Below, one piece after another: positions 1 through 8,621 of a DNA stretch of 64,000 nucleotides. Made by a program: the position numbers and the translations under genes. Positions within the stretch are counted from its first letter, which is position 1; each line of letters starts with the position of its first letter. The stretch is from Streptomonospora wellingtoniae (GTDB lineage Bacteria > Actinomycetota > Actinomycetes > Streptosporangiales > Streptosporangiaceae), in assembly GCF_031845375.1 (NCBI RefSeq), contig NZ_JAVREK010000010.1, positions 124,001 to 188,000 of the forward strand. Direction: 5' to 3'. The notes beneath the pieces are model-generated. The model made no database searches, was not told the origin of the DNA, and was given only the letters and a program-made list of their open reading frames with translations.

Positions 1-672
1 CGATGCCGCCGCGCGCGCCGAGTCGGGATCCAGCGCGCAGGAGGTGTGCACCCGGGTCATGCCGTTCCGCTCACAGGCCGCGTCGACCGCCTCGGTCCGC
101 TCGCGGAAGGTGGCGGTGCGCACTTCCGAGCGGAGGTGGGCGATGCGGCGGTGGCCGAGCCGGTGCAGGTGGTCGACCAGTGCGGTCAGCGCGGGCGCGA
201 TGTCGAACCGGACCGATCCCTGGCCCTGCGGCGGCTCGGCGTCCAGCACCACCGCGGGCACGGGGTCCTCCAGCGGCCTCCCGCCGTCTTCCAGCGAGCA
301 GGCGAGCACCGCGTCGATCTGCTGTCCGGCCACGTCGGCGGCGACCGAGTCGAGGTCGCGCTGCACGGAGAGCACGACCTGGAAACCCGCCTCGCGGGCG
401 ACGGCGCGCGCGCCGGTGAACACGCGCGCGAAGAACGGGTTCACGATGTCGGGCACGGCGATGAGCACCATGCGGGGGCCGCCGATCCGCAGCCGCCGGG
501 CGTCGGCGTTGGGCCTGAACCCCAGCTCCCGCGCGGCGTCGAGCACGGCGCGCTGGGTGCGTTCGCCGACCCGCCCGCTGGCGGCACCGCGGAAGACCAG
601 CGAGACGGTCGACTGCGAAACCCCGGCCAGCCGGGCGACGTCGTGGCTGGTGGGCGCTCTGCCGTTGCTCAC
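1..672 (-). CDS. LacI-family transcriptional regulator (3' end outside window)
   Basis: The product starts with a LacI helix-turn-helix: residues 7-26 read TSHDVARLAGVSQSTVSLVF, followed by the hinge region (LGFRPNADARRLR). The periplasmic-binding-protein-like sensor domain then begins (VLIAVPDIVNPFFARVFTGA). The GTG at 672 is used because the HTH begins a few codons later. The frame stays open to base 1, so roughly the last third is missing. LacI proteins are cytosolic dimeric DNA-binding proteins that usually respond to a sugar. The target and effector cannot be told because the downstream genes are outside the window. Confidence 0.92.
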   Translation of the reverse strand, partial: MSNGRAPTSHDVARLAGVSQSTVSLVFRGAASGRVGERTQRAVLDAARELGFRPNADARRLRIGGPRMVLIAVPDIVNPFFARVFTGARAVAREAGFQVVLSVQRDLDSVAADVAGQQIDAVLACSLEDGGRPLEDPVPAVVLDAEPPQGQGSVRFDIAPALTALVDHLHRLGHRRIAHLRSEVRTATFRERTEAVDAACERNGMTRVHTSCALDPDSARAAAS

Positions 673-773
673 ACCGACAGCCTAGTCCCGCGCGCGGGAG
701 CCGGAAGGCGCGGCCGCCGACCGGGCGGCGCCGCCCGGTCAGCGGCTTCCAGCCGGACGCGGCGCGGCCTCGC

Positions 774-1382
774 TTAGTCCGGCTGCGCTCCCTCGGGCGG
801 GCCGATGGTGCCGGCCTCGGGGCCGAACCGCGCGGTGTAGTCGTCCATCAGCGCGCGGAACCGGCCCGCGAACCGCGGCGGCTCGCCCTCCAGGTGGGCG
901 GCGAGGGCGTCCAGGCAGACGTGCCAGCCCGTGGTGTCGCGGGCGGCCTTGCCCAGTTCGTCGAAGGTGTCGGAGAAGACCAGCTCGGTGCCCGCGCCGT
1001 CCGGGCGCAGCTCGAAGCGGAGCATGTCGCCGGCCCAGTCGAACTCCAGCAGGCGGGGCGGGTCGTAGACGATCATCCGGCCCGGCATGGGCTCGTCGAC
1101 GCCCTCGAAGTGGAACCGCAGCTCGGCGCCCGCCTCCCGCGGGCCCTCGATGCGGCTGGGGAACCAGGCCGCCAGGTGCTCGGGCTCGGTGATGGCCCGC
1201 CACACCTTCTCCGGCGGATGCGGCAGGCGGCGCACCAGGCGCACCGTCCACCGCTCACCCGCTTGGGCGAGGCGCCCGTAGGCCTCCTCTGCGTCCGCTT
1301 GCCGATCCGCGCGCGGTCCGCGGTCCGTTCCGCCTGCTGCGCCCGCTGTGCGCGGGTCTCGCGAGTCGTCGCCTGTATGCAC
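774..1382 (-). CDS. SRPBCC (AHSA1/START-like) domain protein
   Basis: The core from about residue 45 has the SRPBCC pattern: VRLVRRLPHPPEKVWRAITE, then AAWFPSRIEG, then a C-terminal helix with TTGWHVCLDALAAHL. These small helix-grip proteins bind hydrophobic ligands in a deep cavity. The gene lies directly downstream of an ArsR regulator on the same strand, a very common pairing. The frame is open up to 1451, which would overlap the ArsR gene by 44 bp. The GTG at 1382 is preferred because a GGGGG ribosome-binding site lies 8 nt before it, just after the ArsR stop. The ligand is unknown. Confidence 0.85.
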   Translation of the reverse strand: MHTGDDSRDPRTAGAAGGTDRGPRADRQADAEEAYGRLAQAGERWTVRLVRRLPHPPEKVWRAITEPEHLAAWFPSRIEGPREAGAELRFHFEGVDEPMPGRMIVYDPPRLLEFDWAGDMLRFELRPDGAGTELVFSDTFDELGKAARDTTGWHVCLDALAAHLEGEPPRFAGRFRALMDDYTARFGPEAGTIGPPEGAQPD

Positions 1383-1407
1383 GCCGGCACCCCCTGCCGG
1401 CCCCGCC

Positions 1408-1764
1408 TCAGCCGCCCTCGGGCGGCCGCCGGGGCCCGTCGTCGCGGTCATCGTCCATGGTCGCGAGGTGGCGTTCGAGGTCGTCGAGCCGGGACTCCCA
1501 CAGCATCCGGTAGGGCTCCAGCCACGCGTCCAGCTCGCGCAGCGGTTCGGTGCGCAGCCGGTAGAGGCGGCGCTGCGCGTCGGAACGGGACTCGACCAGG
1601 CCCGCCTCGCGCAGCGTGCGCAGATGCTTGGAGACCGTGGGCTGGCTGACGCCCAACCGGTCGACCAGGTCTCCGACCGGCCGCTCGCCGCGGCGCAGGA
1701 CGTCGAGTATCCGGCGCCGGTTGGGTTCGCTCAGAACCTCGAACACCCTCTCCATGGAATCCAA
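1408..1764 (-). CDS. ArsR/SmtB-family winged-helix regulator
   Basis: This 118-residue protein has the ArsR winged helix: FEVLSEPNRRRILDVLRRGE, then the recognition helix VSQPTVSKHLRTLREAGLV and a wing (RRLYRLR). No metal-binding CxC motif is visible, so it belongs to the non-metal subgroup usually encoded beside SRPBCC proteins. Start ATG 1764 gives MDSMERVFEVL; ATG 1755 is an alternative. An AT-rich stretch (1765-1800) just upstream probably holds the promoter. It probably represses its own operon with the SRPBCC gene. Confidence 0.92.
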   Translation of the reverse strand: MDSMERVFEVLSEPNRRRILDVLRRGERPVGDLVDRLGVSQPTVSKHLRTLREAGLVESRSDAQRRLYRLRTEPLRELDAWLEPYRMLWESRLDDLERHLATMDDDRDDGPRRPPEGG

Positions 1765-1837
1765 TATGCACCCATAGGAATATTACTGTCAAGCAATAGA
1801 AGCGAGGGCCTTCCGCGCAACGGATCGGGCGCTCGGC

Positions 1838-2482
1838 TCACGTTCCGGCGTCGCCGCCCACCTCGCCCGCCGGGCCGTGGCCGGCGATCGCGCCGACCAC
1901 CGCGGAGGCCAGGTCGTCGACGACGGTGTCGGGGGCGACCTCCGGGTGCTCCAGCCACCACTCCCCCGCCGCCTGCACCATGCCCACCACCGCGTGCGCG
2001 GTGATCTGCGCGCGCACCGGGTCGGCCACGCGCAGGTCGTCGCGGAGCACGCCGGCCAGTTCCTCGCCCAGGCGCCGCACCATCATGCCGAGGTCGCCGC
2101 GCGTGAGCGGGTCCTCGGACGTGGCACGGTCCATGAGGAACCGGTAGAGGTTGAGGTTGCCGCGGATCATGCCCAGGTAGGCGCCCACGGTCGCGCGGGC
2201 GCGCACGCGCAGCGAGGACCCGCCGTGCAGCTCGCCGCGGACGCGCTCCATCAGGGGGTCGACGTGCCGCCGGGCGAGGGCGCGGTAGAGGCCGCTCTTG
2301 TCGCCGAAGTGGCGGTAGAGGATCGGCTTGCTGATGCCCGCCTCGGCGGCGATGGCCGACATCGAGGCGTCGGGGCCGTCGCGCTGGATGACGCGGTCGG
2401 CGGCGTCGAGGATGGCGCGGCGGCGCTCGGGGCTGCGCCGACGGCCGGCGCCGGCGGCCTGCGGTGCGGGATGGGATGCCAC
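1838..2482 (-). CDS. TetR-family transcriptional regulator
   Basis: 214 residues with an N-terminal TetR helix-turn-helix (RRAILDAADRVIQRDG, then MSAIAAEAGISKPILYRHFG) and an all-helical C-terminal ligand and dimer domain. The GTG at 2482 (VASHPAPQAAG) starts about 15 residues before the first helix. The frame remains open much further upstream, but that extension is low-complexity and unlikely to be translated. It is divergent from the GNAT gene, with a 319-bp intergenic region between them. The target is unknown. Confidence 0.9.
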   Translation of the reverse strand: MASHPAPQAAGAGRRRSPERRRAILDAADRVIQRDGPDASMSAIAAEAGISKPILYRHFGDKSGLYRALARRHVDPLMERVRGELHGGSSLRVRARATVGAYLGMIRGNLNLYRFLMDRATSEDPLTRGDLGMMVRRLGEELAGVLRDDLRVADPVRAQITAHAVVGMVQAAGEWWLEHPEVAPDTVVDDLASAVVGAIAGHGPAGEVGGDAGT

Positions 2483-2801
2483 CCGTCCGACGTTAGCGCC
2501 CGGCGCCCGCCCGCGCAGGAGGGGTCCCGCCCCCGGTCCTGCGCAGGCGGGGGCCGGAGGCTTGCTGATGCAGGCGGACCCGGCGACACACCGGTGCGCG
2601 TCGGACGTCGGCCCGGCAGCGCGGCGGCGGGCGGCCGTAGGCTGGCCGCCGGCCCGCGCGACGGAGCGCGACGCGCGCCGCCGCTCCCGGCCACCCCCGG
2701 GTGCCCTGACGGAGGGACATGCCCGGGATCCATTGCCTCCCGGGCCCGCACGTGAGCGCCCTCGCGGCCATCGGCCGTCGAGGCCGCTGAGAGGACGGCC
2801 C
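2483..2801. other. Divergent intergenic region, TetR / GNAT
   Basis: No gene is supported here. It separates the divergent TetR and GNAT genes and must carry both promoters. The only clear structure is an inverted repeat at 2721-2745, listed separately. GAGAGGA near 2789 is the ribosome-binding site of the GNAT gene. Confidence 0.6.
2721..2745. promoter_or_regulatory. Inverted repeat GCCCGGGA-N9-TCCCGGGC
   Basis: Two perfect 8-bp arms (2721-2728 and 2738-2745) are separated by 9 bases, about 57 bp before the GNAT start. It could be an operator for the divergent TetR protein or an RNA hairpin in the leader. The high GC content means chance is possible. Confidence 0.4.
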
Positions 2802-3341
2802 GTGTTCACGATGCGCCCCGCTACCGGCGGCGACGTCTCCGGCGTGGCGGCGATGATCCGCGCGCGCTGCGACTGGATGGAGGAGCGCGGCATCCCGTCG
2901 TGGCGCGAGAGCGTCGAGGATCTCGCCGGCCAGGCCGCCCGCGGCGCAATGTGGGTGCTCGGCGACGGTGGCGGGCGCACGGTGGGGTGCACGACGGTCC
3001 TTCCCCGGGCTCCCGCGAGGGACTGGACCGCCGCAGAGGCGGCGGAGCCCTCGCTGTATCTGTTCAGCACCGCGACCGACCCCGCGTACCGGGAGTACGG
3101 GCCCGGGGCCCTGATCGCGCTGTGGGCGGTCGACCGGGCGGCGAGGAGCGGGCGCTGCTGGGTCAGGAGAGGGTGCTACGCCCCCGCCCTGGCGCGGTAC
3201 TACGAACGGCAGGGCTTCACCCTGGTGCGGCAGGAGTCGCGCGAGGAGCTCCGCCTGTACCTTCTGGCGCGGCGAGCGGAGCCCCTGGACCTGGACGTGC
3301 TGGGGATCGTGCGGGACTGCGCGGGACTCCGCGAGCATTGA
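2802..3341 (+). CDS. GNAT-family N-acetyltransferase
   Basis: 179 residues. The N-terminus FTMRPATGGDVSGVAAMIRA is a typical GNAT beta1-alpha1 start. The middle has a beta4-like strand (LYLFSTATDPAYREYGPGALIALWAVD), a degenerate acetyl-CoA loop with G-P-G-A instead of R/QxxGxG/A, and late ARYYERQGFTLVRQ. The GTG at 2802 follows a GAGAGGA ribosome-binding site with good spacing; ATG 2811 is the alternative. The acceptor substrate is unknown. It ends 64 bp from the convergent oxidoreductase gene. Confidence 0.85.
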   Translation: MFTMRPATGGDVSGVAAMIRARCDWMEERGIPSWRESVEDLAGQAARGAMWVLGDGGGRTVGCTTVLPRAPARDWTAAEAAEPSLYLFSTATDPAYREYGPGALIALWAVDRAARSGRCWVRRGCYAPALARYYERQGFTLVRQESREELRLYLLARRAEPLDLDVLGIVRDCAGLREH

Positions 3342-3405
3342 GCGCCGCCGACACCGCCGCCGCGGCGGCCGGTGAGGGGCAGCCGGGGCGGAGGGGTCGG
3401 AGTGT

Positions 3406-4299
3406 TCAACCGAGGCCGAGGGCCGGGGCGAGCTCACGCAGGGCGGGCAGGGGGTCGGCGGAGGGATCGTCGCCGAGGACCTGGACGAGCACATGGTCGG
3501 CTCCAGCGTCCAGGTGCCGGGTCACGTGCGCGGCGACCGCTTCGGTTCCGCCCATGGCGACCATGCCCTCGGCCAGCGTGTCCGAGCCGCCCACGACCAG
3601 GTCGGACTCCGCGAAGCCCTGGCGCAGCCAGGAGTTGCGGTAGTTCGGCAGCTGGGAGTAGACGCGAAGGTGCTGGTGCGCGCGCTCCAGACCGGTCTGC
3701 CGGTCGGTGGTGAGGGCGACGGCCTGCTCGCTGACCAGCCACTTGTCGGGACCGAGCAGTTCGCGGGCACCCGCGGTGTGCCTCGGGGTCACCAGGTAGG
3801 GGTGGGCCCCCTCGGCCGCGGTGGCCGACAGCTCGATCATCTTCGGGCCCAGCGCGGCCAGCAGCCGGGCCGGCCGCCGCCCGCCCGGTTCGACCTCGGG
3901 CCGGACCGCGTCCATGGTCTGCAGGTACTCCCGCATGGTGCTCAGCGGCTTGGAGTAGGAGCCGGCGTAGCTGAACTCCACCAGCGGGGCGTGGCTGACG
4001 CCGAGGCCGAGCACGAACCGGCCCGGGTGCAGGGCCCCGAGCGTGCGGGCGCCCGCTTCGGCGGCCGGGGAGCTGCGGGCGTGGATGTTGGCGATGCCGG
4101 TACCGACCACCAGCCGCTCGGTGCCGCCCAGCAGCGCGGCGGCCTGCGTGAACGCCTCCTTGCCGCCGGCCTCGCCGTAGAACAGCGAGGCGTAGCCGAG
4201 CCGCTCGATCTCGCGGGCGCGGGAGATCACGTCGTTGATCGGCCACCGGTCGCTGGTCCACCAGACACCGACGCGGGAACTGAAGTCGATTTCGGCCAT
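3406..4299 (-). CDS. F420-type LLM-class flavin oxidoreductase
   Basis: 297 residues with the luciferase-like (LLM) TIM-barrel pattern: an IDVISRAREIERLGYASLFYGE-type segment near the N-terminus, VVGTGIANIHARSSPAAEA, then HPGRFVLGLGVSHAP. It fits the actinobacterial subfamily that uses coenzyme F420 (family annotated as TIGR03620). ATG 4299 (MAEIDFSS) starts shortly before the first strand; the frame is open further upstream but that part is not protein-like. These cytosolic enzymes move hydride between F420 and an organic substrate, which cannot be named here. Confidence 0.88.
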   Translation of the reverse strand: MAEIDFSSRVGVWWTSDRWPINDVISRAREIERLGYASLFYGEAGGKEAFTQAAALLGGTERLVVGTGIANIHARSSPAAEAGARTLGALHPGRFVLGLGVSHAPLVEFSYAGSYSKPLSTMREYLQTMDAVRPEVEPGGRRPARLLAALGPKMIELSATAAEGAHPYLVTPRHTAGARELLGPDKWLVSEQAVALTTDRQTGLERAHQHLRVYSQLPNYRNSWLRQGFAESDLVVGGSDTLAEGMVAMGGTEAVAAHVTRHLDAGADHVLVQVLGDDPSADPLPALRELAPALGLG

Positions 4300-4417
4300 G
4301 CCGCCGAGCCTACCGCCGCCCCCGAACGCGCACAGGAGCGACACAGCAAGCGTTCGCGGGGCCACGCGGCCCGGGCCGGTCCCCACGGCCCGACCCCCCC
4401 ATCGACCCGGGCAGGGG

Positions 4418-5656
4418 TCAGCGCACCGGCAGGCCGGTGACCGCTCGCCCGATGATCAGGCGCTGGATCTCGCTGGCGCCCTCGAAGATGGTGAAGATGG
4501 TGGCGTCGCGGTGCCAGCGTTCGACCGGGTACTCCCGCGTGTAGCCGTTGCCGCCGAGGAGGCGGATGGCGTTCTGGGTGACCCAGGTGGCGGTCTCGCT
4601 GGCGAAGAGCTTGCTCATCGAGCCCTCGGCCTGGGCGAAGTCCTTGTCGTGGCGGGCCATCCAGGCGGCGCGCCAGACCAGCAGGCGGGCTGCGTCGATG
4701 CGGGTGGCCATGTCGGCGAGGGTGAATGCCACGGACTGGTTCTCGGCGAGGGGCTTGCCGAACTGCTCGCGCTGGACGGCGTAGTCGCGGGCGTACTCGT
4801 AGGCGGCGCGCGCGCAGCCCACAGCCATGGCGCCGACGCTGGGGCGCGAGGCCTCGAACGTCTTCATCGCGGCCTGGCCCTTGGACCGGCGGCCCTCGCG
4901 GGCGCGGGCCAGGCGCTCGTCCAGGCGCTCCTTGCCGCCCAGCAGGCAGCGGCCGGGGACGCGGACGCCGTCGAGGACGACCTCGGCGGTGTGGGACGCG
5001 CGGATGCCGTGCTTGGAGAACTTCTGGCCCTGGTACAGGCCGGGGGTGCCGGGCGGGACGACGAAGCTGGCCTGGCCGCGCGAGCCCAGCTCGGGATCGA
5101 CGGAGGCGACCACGACGTGCACGTCGGCGATACCGCCGTTGGTGGCCCAGGTCTTGGTGCCGTGGAGCACCCACTCGTCGGCGGCCTCGTCGTAGCTCGC
5201 GCGGGTGCGGATGGCGCTGACATCGCTACCGGCGTCGGGCTCGGAGGAGCAGAACGCGCCGAGCCTGATGTCGTCGGGGGCGCCGAACATCTGCGGAGCC
5301 CATTCGAAGAGCTGCTCCTGGGTGCCGTTGCCGGCCACGGCGACGGCGGCCAGCGCGGTGCCGGTGATCGACAGCGCGATGCCGGGGTCGCCCCAGTACA
5401 GCTCCTCGAAGGCGACGGGGATGCCCACGCCGCTGGGCTCCAGCCACTGGTTGGCGAAGAAGTCCAGCGAGTACAGCCCGATCTTGGCCGCCTCCTGCAG
5501 GATCGGCCAGGGGGTCTCCTCGCGCTCGTCCCACTCGGCCGCCGCCGGGCGGATGACGTCGCGGGCGAAGCCGTGCGCCCAGTCGCGGACGTCGCGGACG
5601 TCCTCGTCGAGTTCGAGGCTGAACCCGGTAGCGGGGCTGTCGGCGGTCTCGCTCAT
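4418..5656 (-). CDS. Acyl-CoA dehydrogenase
   Basis: 412 residues with the full acyl-CoA dehydrogenase architecture: N-terminal helices, the middle domain with FCSSEPDAGSDVSAIRT and TKTWATNGG, and the C-terminal bundle ending RLLGGNGYTREYPVER and FEGASEIQRLIIGR. The Glu in EGASEIQ is at the usual catalytic base position. The enzyme oxidises an acyl-CoA to the enoyl-CoA using FAD and passes electrons to ETF. Starts ATG 5656 and ATG 5662 are both possible. A perfect palindrome about 110 bp upstream suggests control by a TetR-type repressor. Chain-length specificity is unknown. Confidence 0.95.
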   Translation of the reverse strand: MSETADSPATGFSLELDEDVRDVRDWAHGFARDVIRPAAAEWDEREETPWPILQEAAKIGLYSLDFFANQWLEPSGVGIPVAFEELYWGDPGIALSITGTALAAVAVAGNGTQEQLFEWAPQMFGAPDDIRLGAFCSSEPDAGSDVSAIRTRASYDEAADEWVLHGTKTWATNGGIADVHVVVASVDPELGSRGQASFVVPPGTPGLYQGQKFSKHGIRASHTAEVVLDGVRVPGRCLLGGKERLDERLARAREGRRSKGQAAMKTFEASRPSVGAMAVGCARAAYEYARDYAVQREQFGKPLAENQSVAFTLADMATRIDAARLLVWRAAWMARHDKDFAQAEGSMSKLFASETATWVTQNAIRLLGGNGYTREYPVERWHRDATIFTIFEGASEIQRLIIGRAVTGLPVR

Positions 5657-5765
5657 CTGCACTCGTCCTAACTCGTCCTGGTGCCGGGCCCCGGCGGGGC
5701 GGGGGCGACGGGGGCGGGAGGTCGCCGCCTGGCCGGACCCGGCGGCAGCGGGTCGACCAGGCGAG

Positions 5766-5782
5766 TGTTACCAACGGTAACA
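5766..5782. promoter_or_regulatory. Palindrome TGTTACC-AAC-GGTAACA, likely operator
   Basis: A perfect 17-bp inverted repeat (7-bp arms, 3-bp centre) lies between the AraC-family gene and the acyl-CoA dehydrogenase, upstream of the latter. TTACC-N3-GGTAA sites resemble operators bound by TetR-family regulators of fatty-acid catabolism. Which protein binds it is inference; the TetR gene at 1838-2482 is one candidate. Confidence 0.6.
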
Positions 5783-5879
5783 TGAGTGGTCGCACCCGGA
5801 TAGCGCCCCAGCCCCAACCTCAGCCCTCCGGCGACATCCCGCCGATCCGCGACCCGCCTCCCGGCGCACCGGCGCGGCC

Positions 5880-6743
5880 TCATCCGGCGGCGGCGCCCTG
5901 GGCGGGGTCGTCGGCCCACTCGGCGCGCAGCTGCGACGGCGGGCAGCCGGCCAGGTCCGCGCACTCCCGGCTGAAGTGGGCCTGGTCGTAGTAACCGCAT
6001 TCGGCGGCGACCCCGGCGAGGGAGACGGGACCCCGAACGCGCAGGCGCGCGAGCGCGGCGCGGAAGCGCAGAATGCGGCCCATGGTCTTGGGCGGCAACC
6101 CGACCTGCTCGCCGAACCCGGCGGTGAGAAGGCGGCGGCTGCGGCCGGTGGCACGGCACAGCTCGCCCACGCCGGCGCGGCCGCGGCTGGCCGCCAGCAC
6201 CGACCATGCCCGGGCGATGTCGGGGTGCGGCAGCGCGGCCGTGTCCAGGCGCTCCAGCAGCGCGGCGTCGAGGAGGGCGAAGCGCTCGCTCCAGTCGGGC
6301 GCCGCGGCGACGCGCTCGACCAGACCGCCGGCGCCCGCTCCCAGCGCCTCGGCCAGGTCGACGACTTCGCGGGCGTAGACGCGGGCGGGCGCCCCCAGCA
6401 GCGCATAGGCGCCCAGCGGGGACAGCGCGAACTCGATTCCGCACTGGGCGCCGGCGTCGGCGGTGAAGGCGGCGGTGTCGTGCACACCCGCCACGAACCC
6501 CGTGGCCTCGCGCGCCCGGTGGCAGGCGCCCGGCCCGCGGGCGACCCAGCCGACGTCGAACGGGGCCCCCAGGTTGAGCACCACCGTGACCACGCCCATC
6601 GGCGGCTCGCGCCGCCACACCGGGTGCCCGGCGTCGTAGCGGTAGCCCTGGTAGCCCGAGACGAGCGGCACCAGGGCGGGGTGGGCCCGCCCCGCGGTGA
6701 ATTCCAGCGCGGGTTGCACGCCGGCGCCTGCGCTGTGGGCCAT
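5880..6743 (-). CDS. AraC-family transcriptional regulator
   Basis: 287 residues. The C-terminal third has the two-helix-turn-helix AraC module: VGELCRATGRSRRLLTAGFG, then VSLAGVAAECGYYDQAHFSR with the conserved F-S-R of the second HTH. The N-terminal two thirds is an effector domain of the DUF6597 type (YRYDAGHPVWRREPPMGVVT). The signal it senses is unknown. It is transcribed toward the acyl-CoA dehydrogenase, with 218 bp between them. Confidence 0.9.
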   Translation of the reverse strand: MAHSAGAGVQPALEFTAGRAHPALVPLVSGYQGYRYDAGHPVWRREPPMGVVTVVLNLGAPFDVGWVARGPGACHRAREATGFVAGVHDTAAFTADAGAQCGIEFALSPLGAYALLGAPARVYAREVVDLAEALGAGAGGLVERVAAAPDWSERFALLDAALLERLDTAALPHPDIARAWSVLAASRGRAGVGELCRATGRSRRLLTAGFGEQVGLPPKTMGRILRFRAALARLRVRGPVSLAGVAAECGYYDQAHFSRECADLAGCPPSQLRAEWADDPAQGAAAG

Positions 6744-6913
6744 CGCCGCTCCCCTCGCCCCGGGCCGTGCCGTGGATCGGACCCCGCGCCGCGCGCGGCG
6801 GTCCCGCTCACCCGATCCGCTGCGCCGCGCGCGCTCACCTCACCCTGCGACCCGGCGCTACCCGCGGTCCCGCCACCAGCATCGCCCGCCCCGGTGACAT
6901 TCGGGCAAAGTGC

Positions 6914-6942
6914 GGCCCCGGACCGCTGCGCGGTCCGGGGCC
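6914..6942 (-). terminator. Hairpin terminator after ramB
   Basis: A 12-bp perfect stem GGCCCCGGACCG / CGGTCCGGGGCC with a 5-base loop lies 26 bp past the ramB stop on the minus strand. There is no U-tract, as is usual for actinobacterial hairpins. Confidence 0.7.
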
Positions 6943-6967
6943 TCGGCGTACGTCGGGGCGGCGGCGC

Positions 6968-8437
6968 CTACTCCTCGGCGTGGCGCTCCAGGAAGGTGTA
7001 GACGTCGGTTTCGTCGACGCCGGGGAAGGTTCCCGAGGGCAGCGCCGAGAGCACGTGGGAGTGGGCGCGCGCGGAAGGCCAGACGTGGCCCTCCCAGCGG
7101 GCCGCGAGTTCGCCGGGCGGCCGCACACAGCACTCGCCGGTGGGGCAGTTGGACTTGGTGCGGTTGGTGGTCTCGCGCCCGCGGAACCAGCGCGACTCCT
7201 TGTAGGGCACGCCCAGGGTGATCGCGAAGTTGCGCTCGCGGCTGGGGTCGACGTGGGCCACGCACCAGTGGGTGCCGTTGGGTTTGTCGGTGTACTGGTA
7301 GTAGATCGAGTACCGGTCCGGCGAGGCGAAGACCTGGCGGCCCGACCAGTAGCGGCACATCCGCTGGCCCTCGATGGCGCCGGTGTCGTCGGTGGGGAAG
7401 GTGAGCCCGTCGTTCTCGTAGGCCTTGTAGATGATCCCGGTCTCGTCGTTGCGGATGAAGTGGCAGACCAGGTCCAGGTGGCGGTTGGCCAGGTTGGTGA
7501 ACCGGTGCGCGGCCATCTCGTAGGAGACCGAGTACACATCGCGCAGATCCTCCACCGACAGGTCGCGCGCCTTCTTGGCCCCCTGCAGGTAGGGCACCGC
7601 GGTGGACTCGGGGATGAGCACCGCCGCGGCGAAGTAGTTGGCCTCCACACGCTGGCGCAGGAAGTCGGCGAAGTCGCGCGGCTGCCCGTGGCCGAGCACG
7701 AAGTGGCCCAGCGTCTGCAGCAGGATCGTGCGGGGGCTGTGCATGCCCAGCGACTCCCGCTTGAGGTAGAGGCGCCGGTTGCGGGTGTCGGTGACCGAGC
7801 GGACCGAGCGGGGCAGGTCCTGCACGTAGCGCAGGGTGAAGCCGTGGTGGGTCACCATCGACAGGATCTGGCCCTGGGACAGCGCGCCGCTGCTGTAGCC
7901 CACCGCGTCCAGGGTCTCCTGCGCGGACTTCTCGATCGCCTCGAAGTAGTTGCCGCGCTCGCGCATCTGCCGCCGGAGGTCGGCGTTGGCCCGCCGGGCC
8001 TCCTCGGGGGTGGCGGTGGGCTTGATGCTGCGCCGCTTGAGCTCGTCGTAGAGCCCGACGATGTGTTCGAGCACGTCGTTGGGCACGCGCTTGCCGACCT
8101 TGAGATGCGGCAGGCTCAGCGACTGGTAGACGGGGTCGCGCTGGGCCTCCTCCACCGCGATCTCCAGTTGCGCGCGCCGGCTCGGGGGCTGGCGCGAGAG
8201 CAGCTCCTCCACCGAGACCCCCAGCGCCTGCGACAGCGAGGTCAGCAGCGAGAGCTTGGGTTCGCGCTTGCCGTTCTCCAGCAGCGAGAGCTGCGAGGGC
8301 GCCCTGCCCACCCGCTCGCCCAGGTCGGAGAGGGTCAGACCGCGCGTGCGGCGCAGATGCCGCAGCCTCTGCCCGAAGGTGACCAGATCGAGGTCGCCCG
8401 GCAAAGACGGTATTTCTTCAGTCCCGAAGTACGCCAT
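6968..8437 (-). CDS. ramB: XRE/ImmA-IrrE regulator, RamB-type
   Basis: 489 residues. An N-terminal XRE helix-turn-helix (FGQRLRHLRRTRGLTLSDLG, about residues 20-75) is followed by an ImmA/IrrE-like domain around residue 240 (LLQTLGHFVLGHGQPRDF, with an H-x3-H arrangement) and a short-chain-fatty-acid regulator C-terminus containing Cys residues (NCPTGECCV). This is the architecture of RamB, the regulator of acetate and glyoxylate metabolism in Corynebacterium and Mycobacterium. It is divergent from aceA, which RamB is known to control. A RamB-like site lies in the shared promoter region, so direct control of aceA is a strong inference. Confidence 0.9.
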   Translation of the reverse strand: MAYFGTEEIPSLPGDLDLVTFGQRLRHLRRTRGLTLSDLGERVGRAPSQLSLLENGKREPKLSLLTSLSQALGVSVEELLSRQPPSRRAQLEIAVEEAQRDPVYQSLSLPHLKVGKRVPNDVLEHIVGLYDELKRRSIKPTATPEEARRANADLRRQMRERGNYFEAIEKSAQETLDAVGYSSGALSQGQILSMVTHHGFTLRYVQDLPRSVRSVTDTRNRRLYLKRESLGMHSPRTILLQTLGHFVLGHGQPRDFADFLRQRVEANYFAAAVLIPESTAVPYLQGAKKARDLSVEDLRDVYSVSYEMAAHRFTNLANRHLDLVCHFIRNDETGIIYKAYENDGLTFPTDDTGAIEGQRMCRYWSGRQVFASPDRYSIYYQYTDKPNGTHWCVAHVDPSRERNFAITLGVPYKESRWFRGRETTNRTKSNCPTGECCVRPPGELAARWEGHVWPSARAHSHVLSALPSGTFPGVDETDVYTFLERHAEE

Positions 8438-8494
8438 GGGTTCATGGTAGGGAAAGATATACAGATATTCACCCCAGATCGGCTAGAAAATCCC

Positions 8495-8506
8495 GGCAAG
8501 TTTGCC
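8495..8506. promoter_or_regulatory. RamB-like operator between ramB and aceA
   Basis: GGCAA-GT-TTGCC is a perfect inverted repeat inside the wider string CAAGTTTGCCAA. It resembles the corynebacterial RamB box (AA/GAACTTTGCAAA). It lies 58 bp before the ramB start and 116 bp before the aceA start in an AT-richer promoter region, so it could act on both genes. Confidence 0.6.
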
Positions 8507-8621
8507 AAGAATCGTAGTTACCGGCGGGGAACATAGCCGCGGCGGGGAGCTGAGCCCCCTGTCAGGCGCCGTCCCCGGCCGGCACGACTTCCAGGGGATA
8601 CACGTAAGGCGGTGACAGACC

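Noticed and set aside
1838..3070. TetR protein extended to 410 residues
   Set aside because: The extra N-terminal 196 residues are Pro/Arg/Gly-rich; GTG 2482 is just before the HTH.
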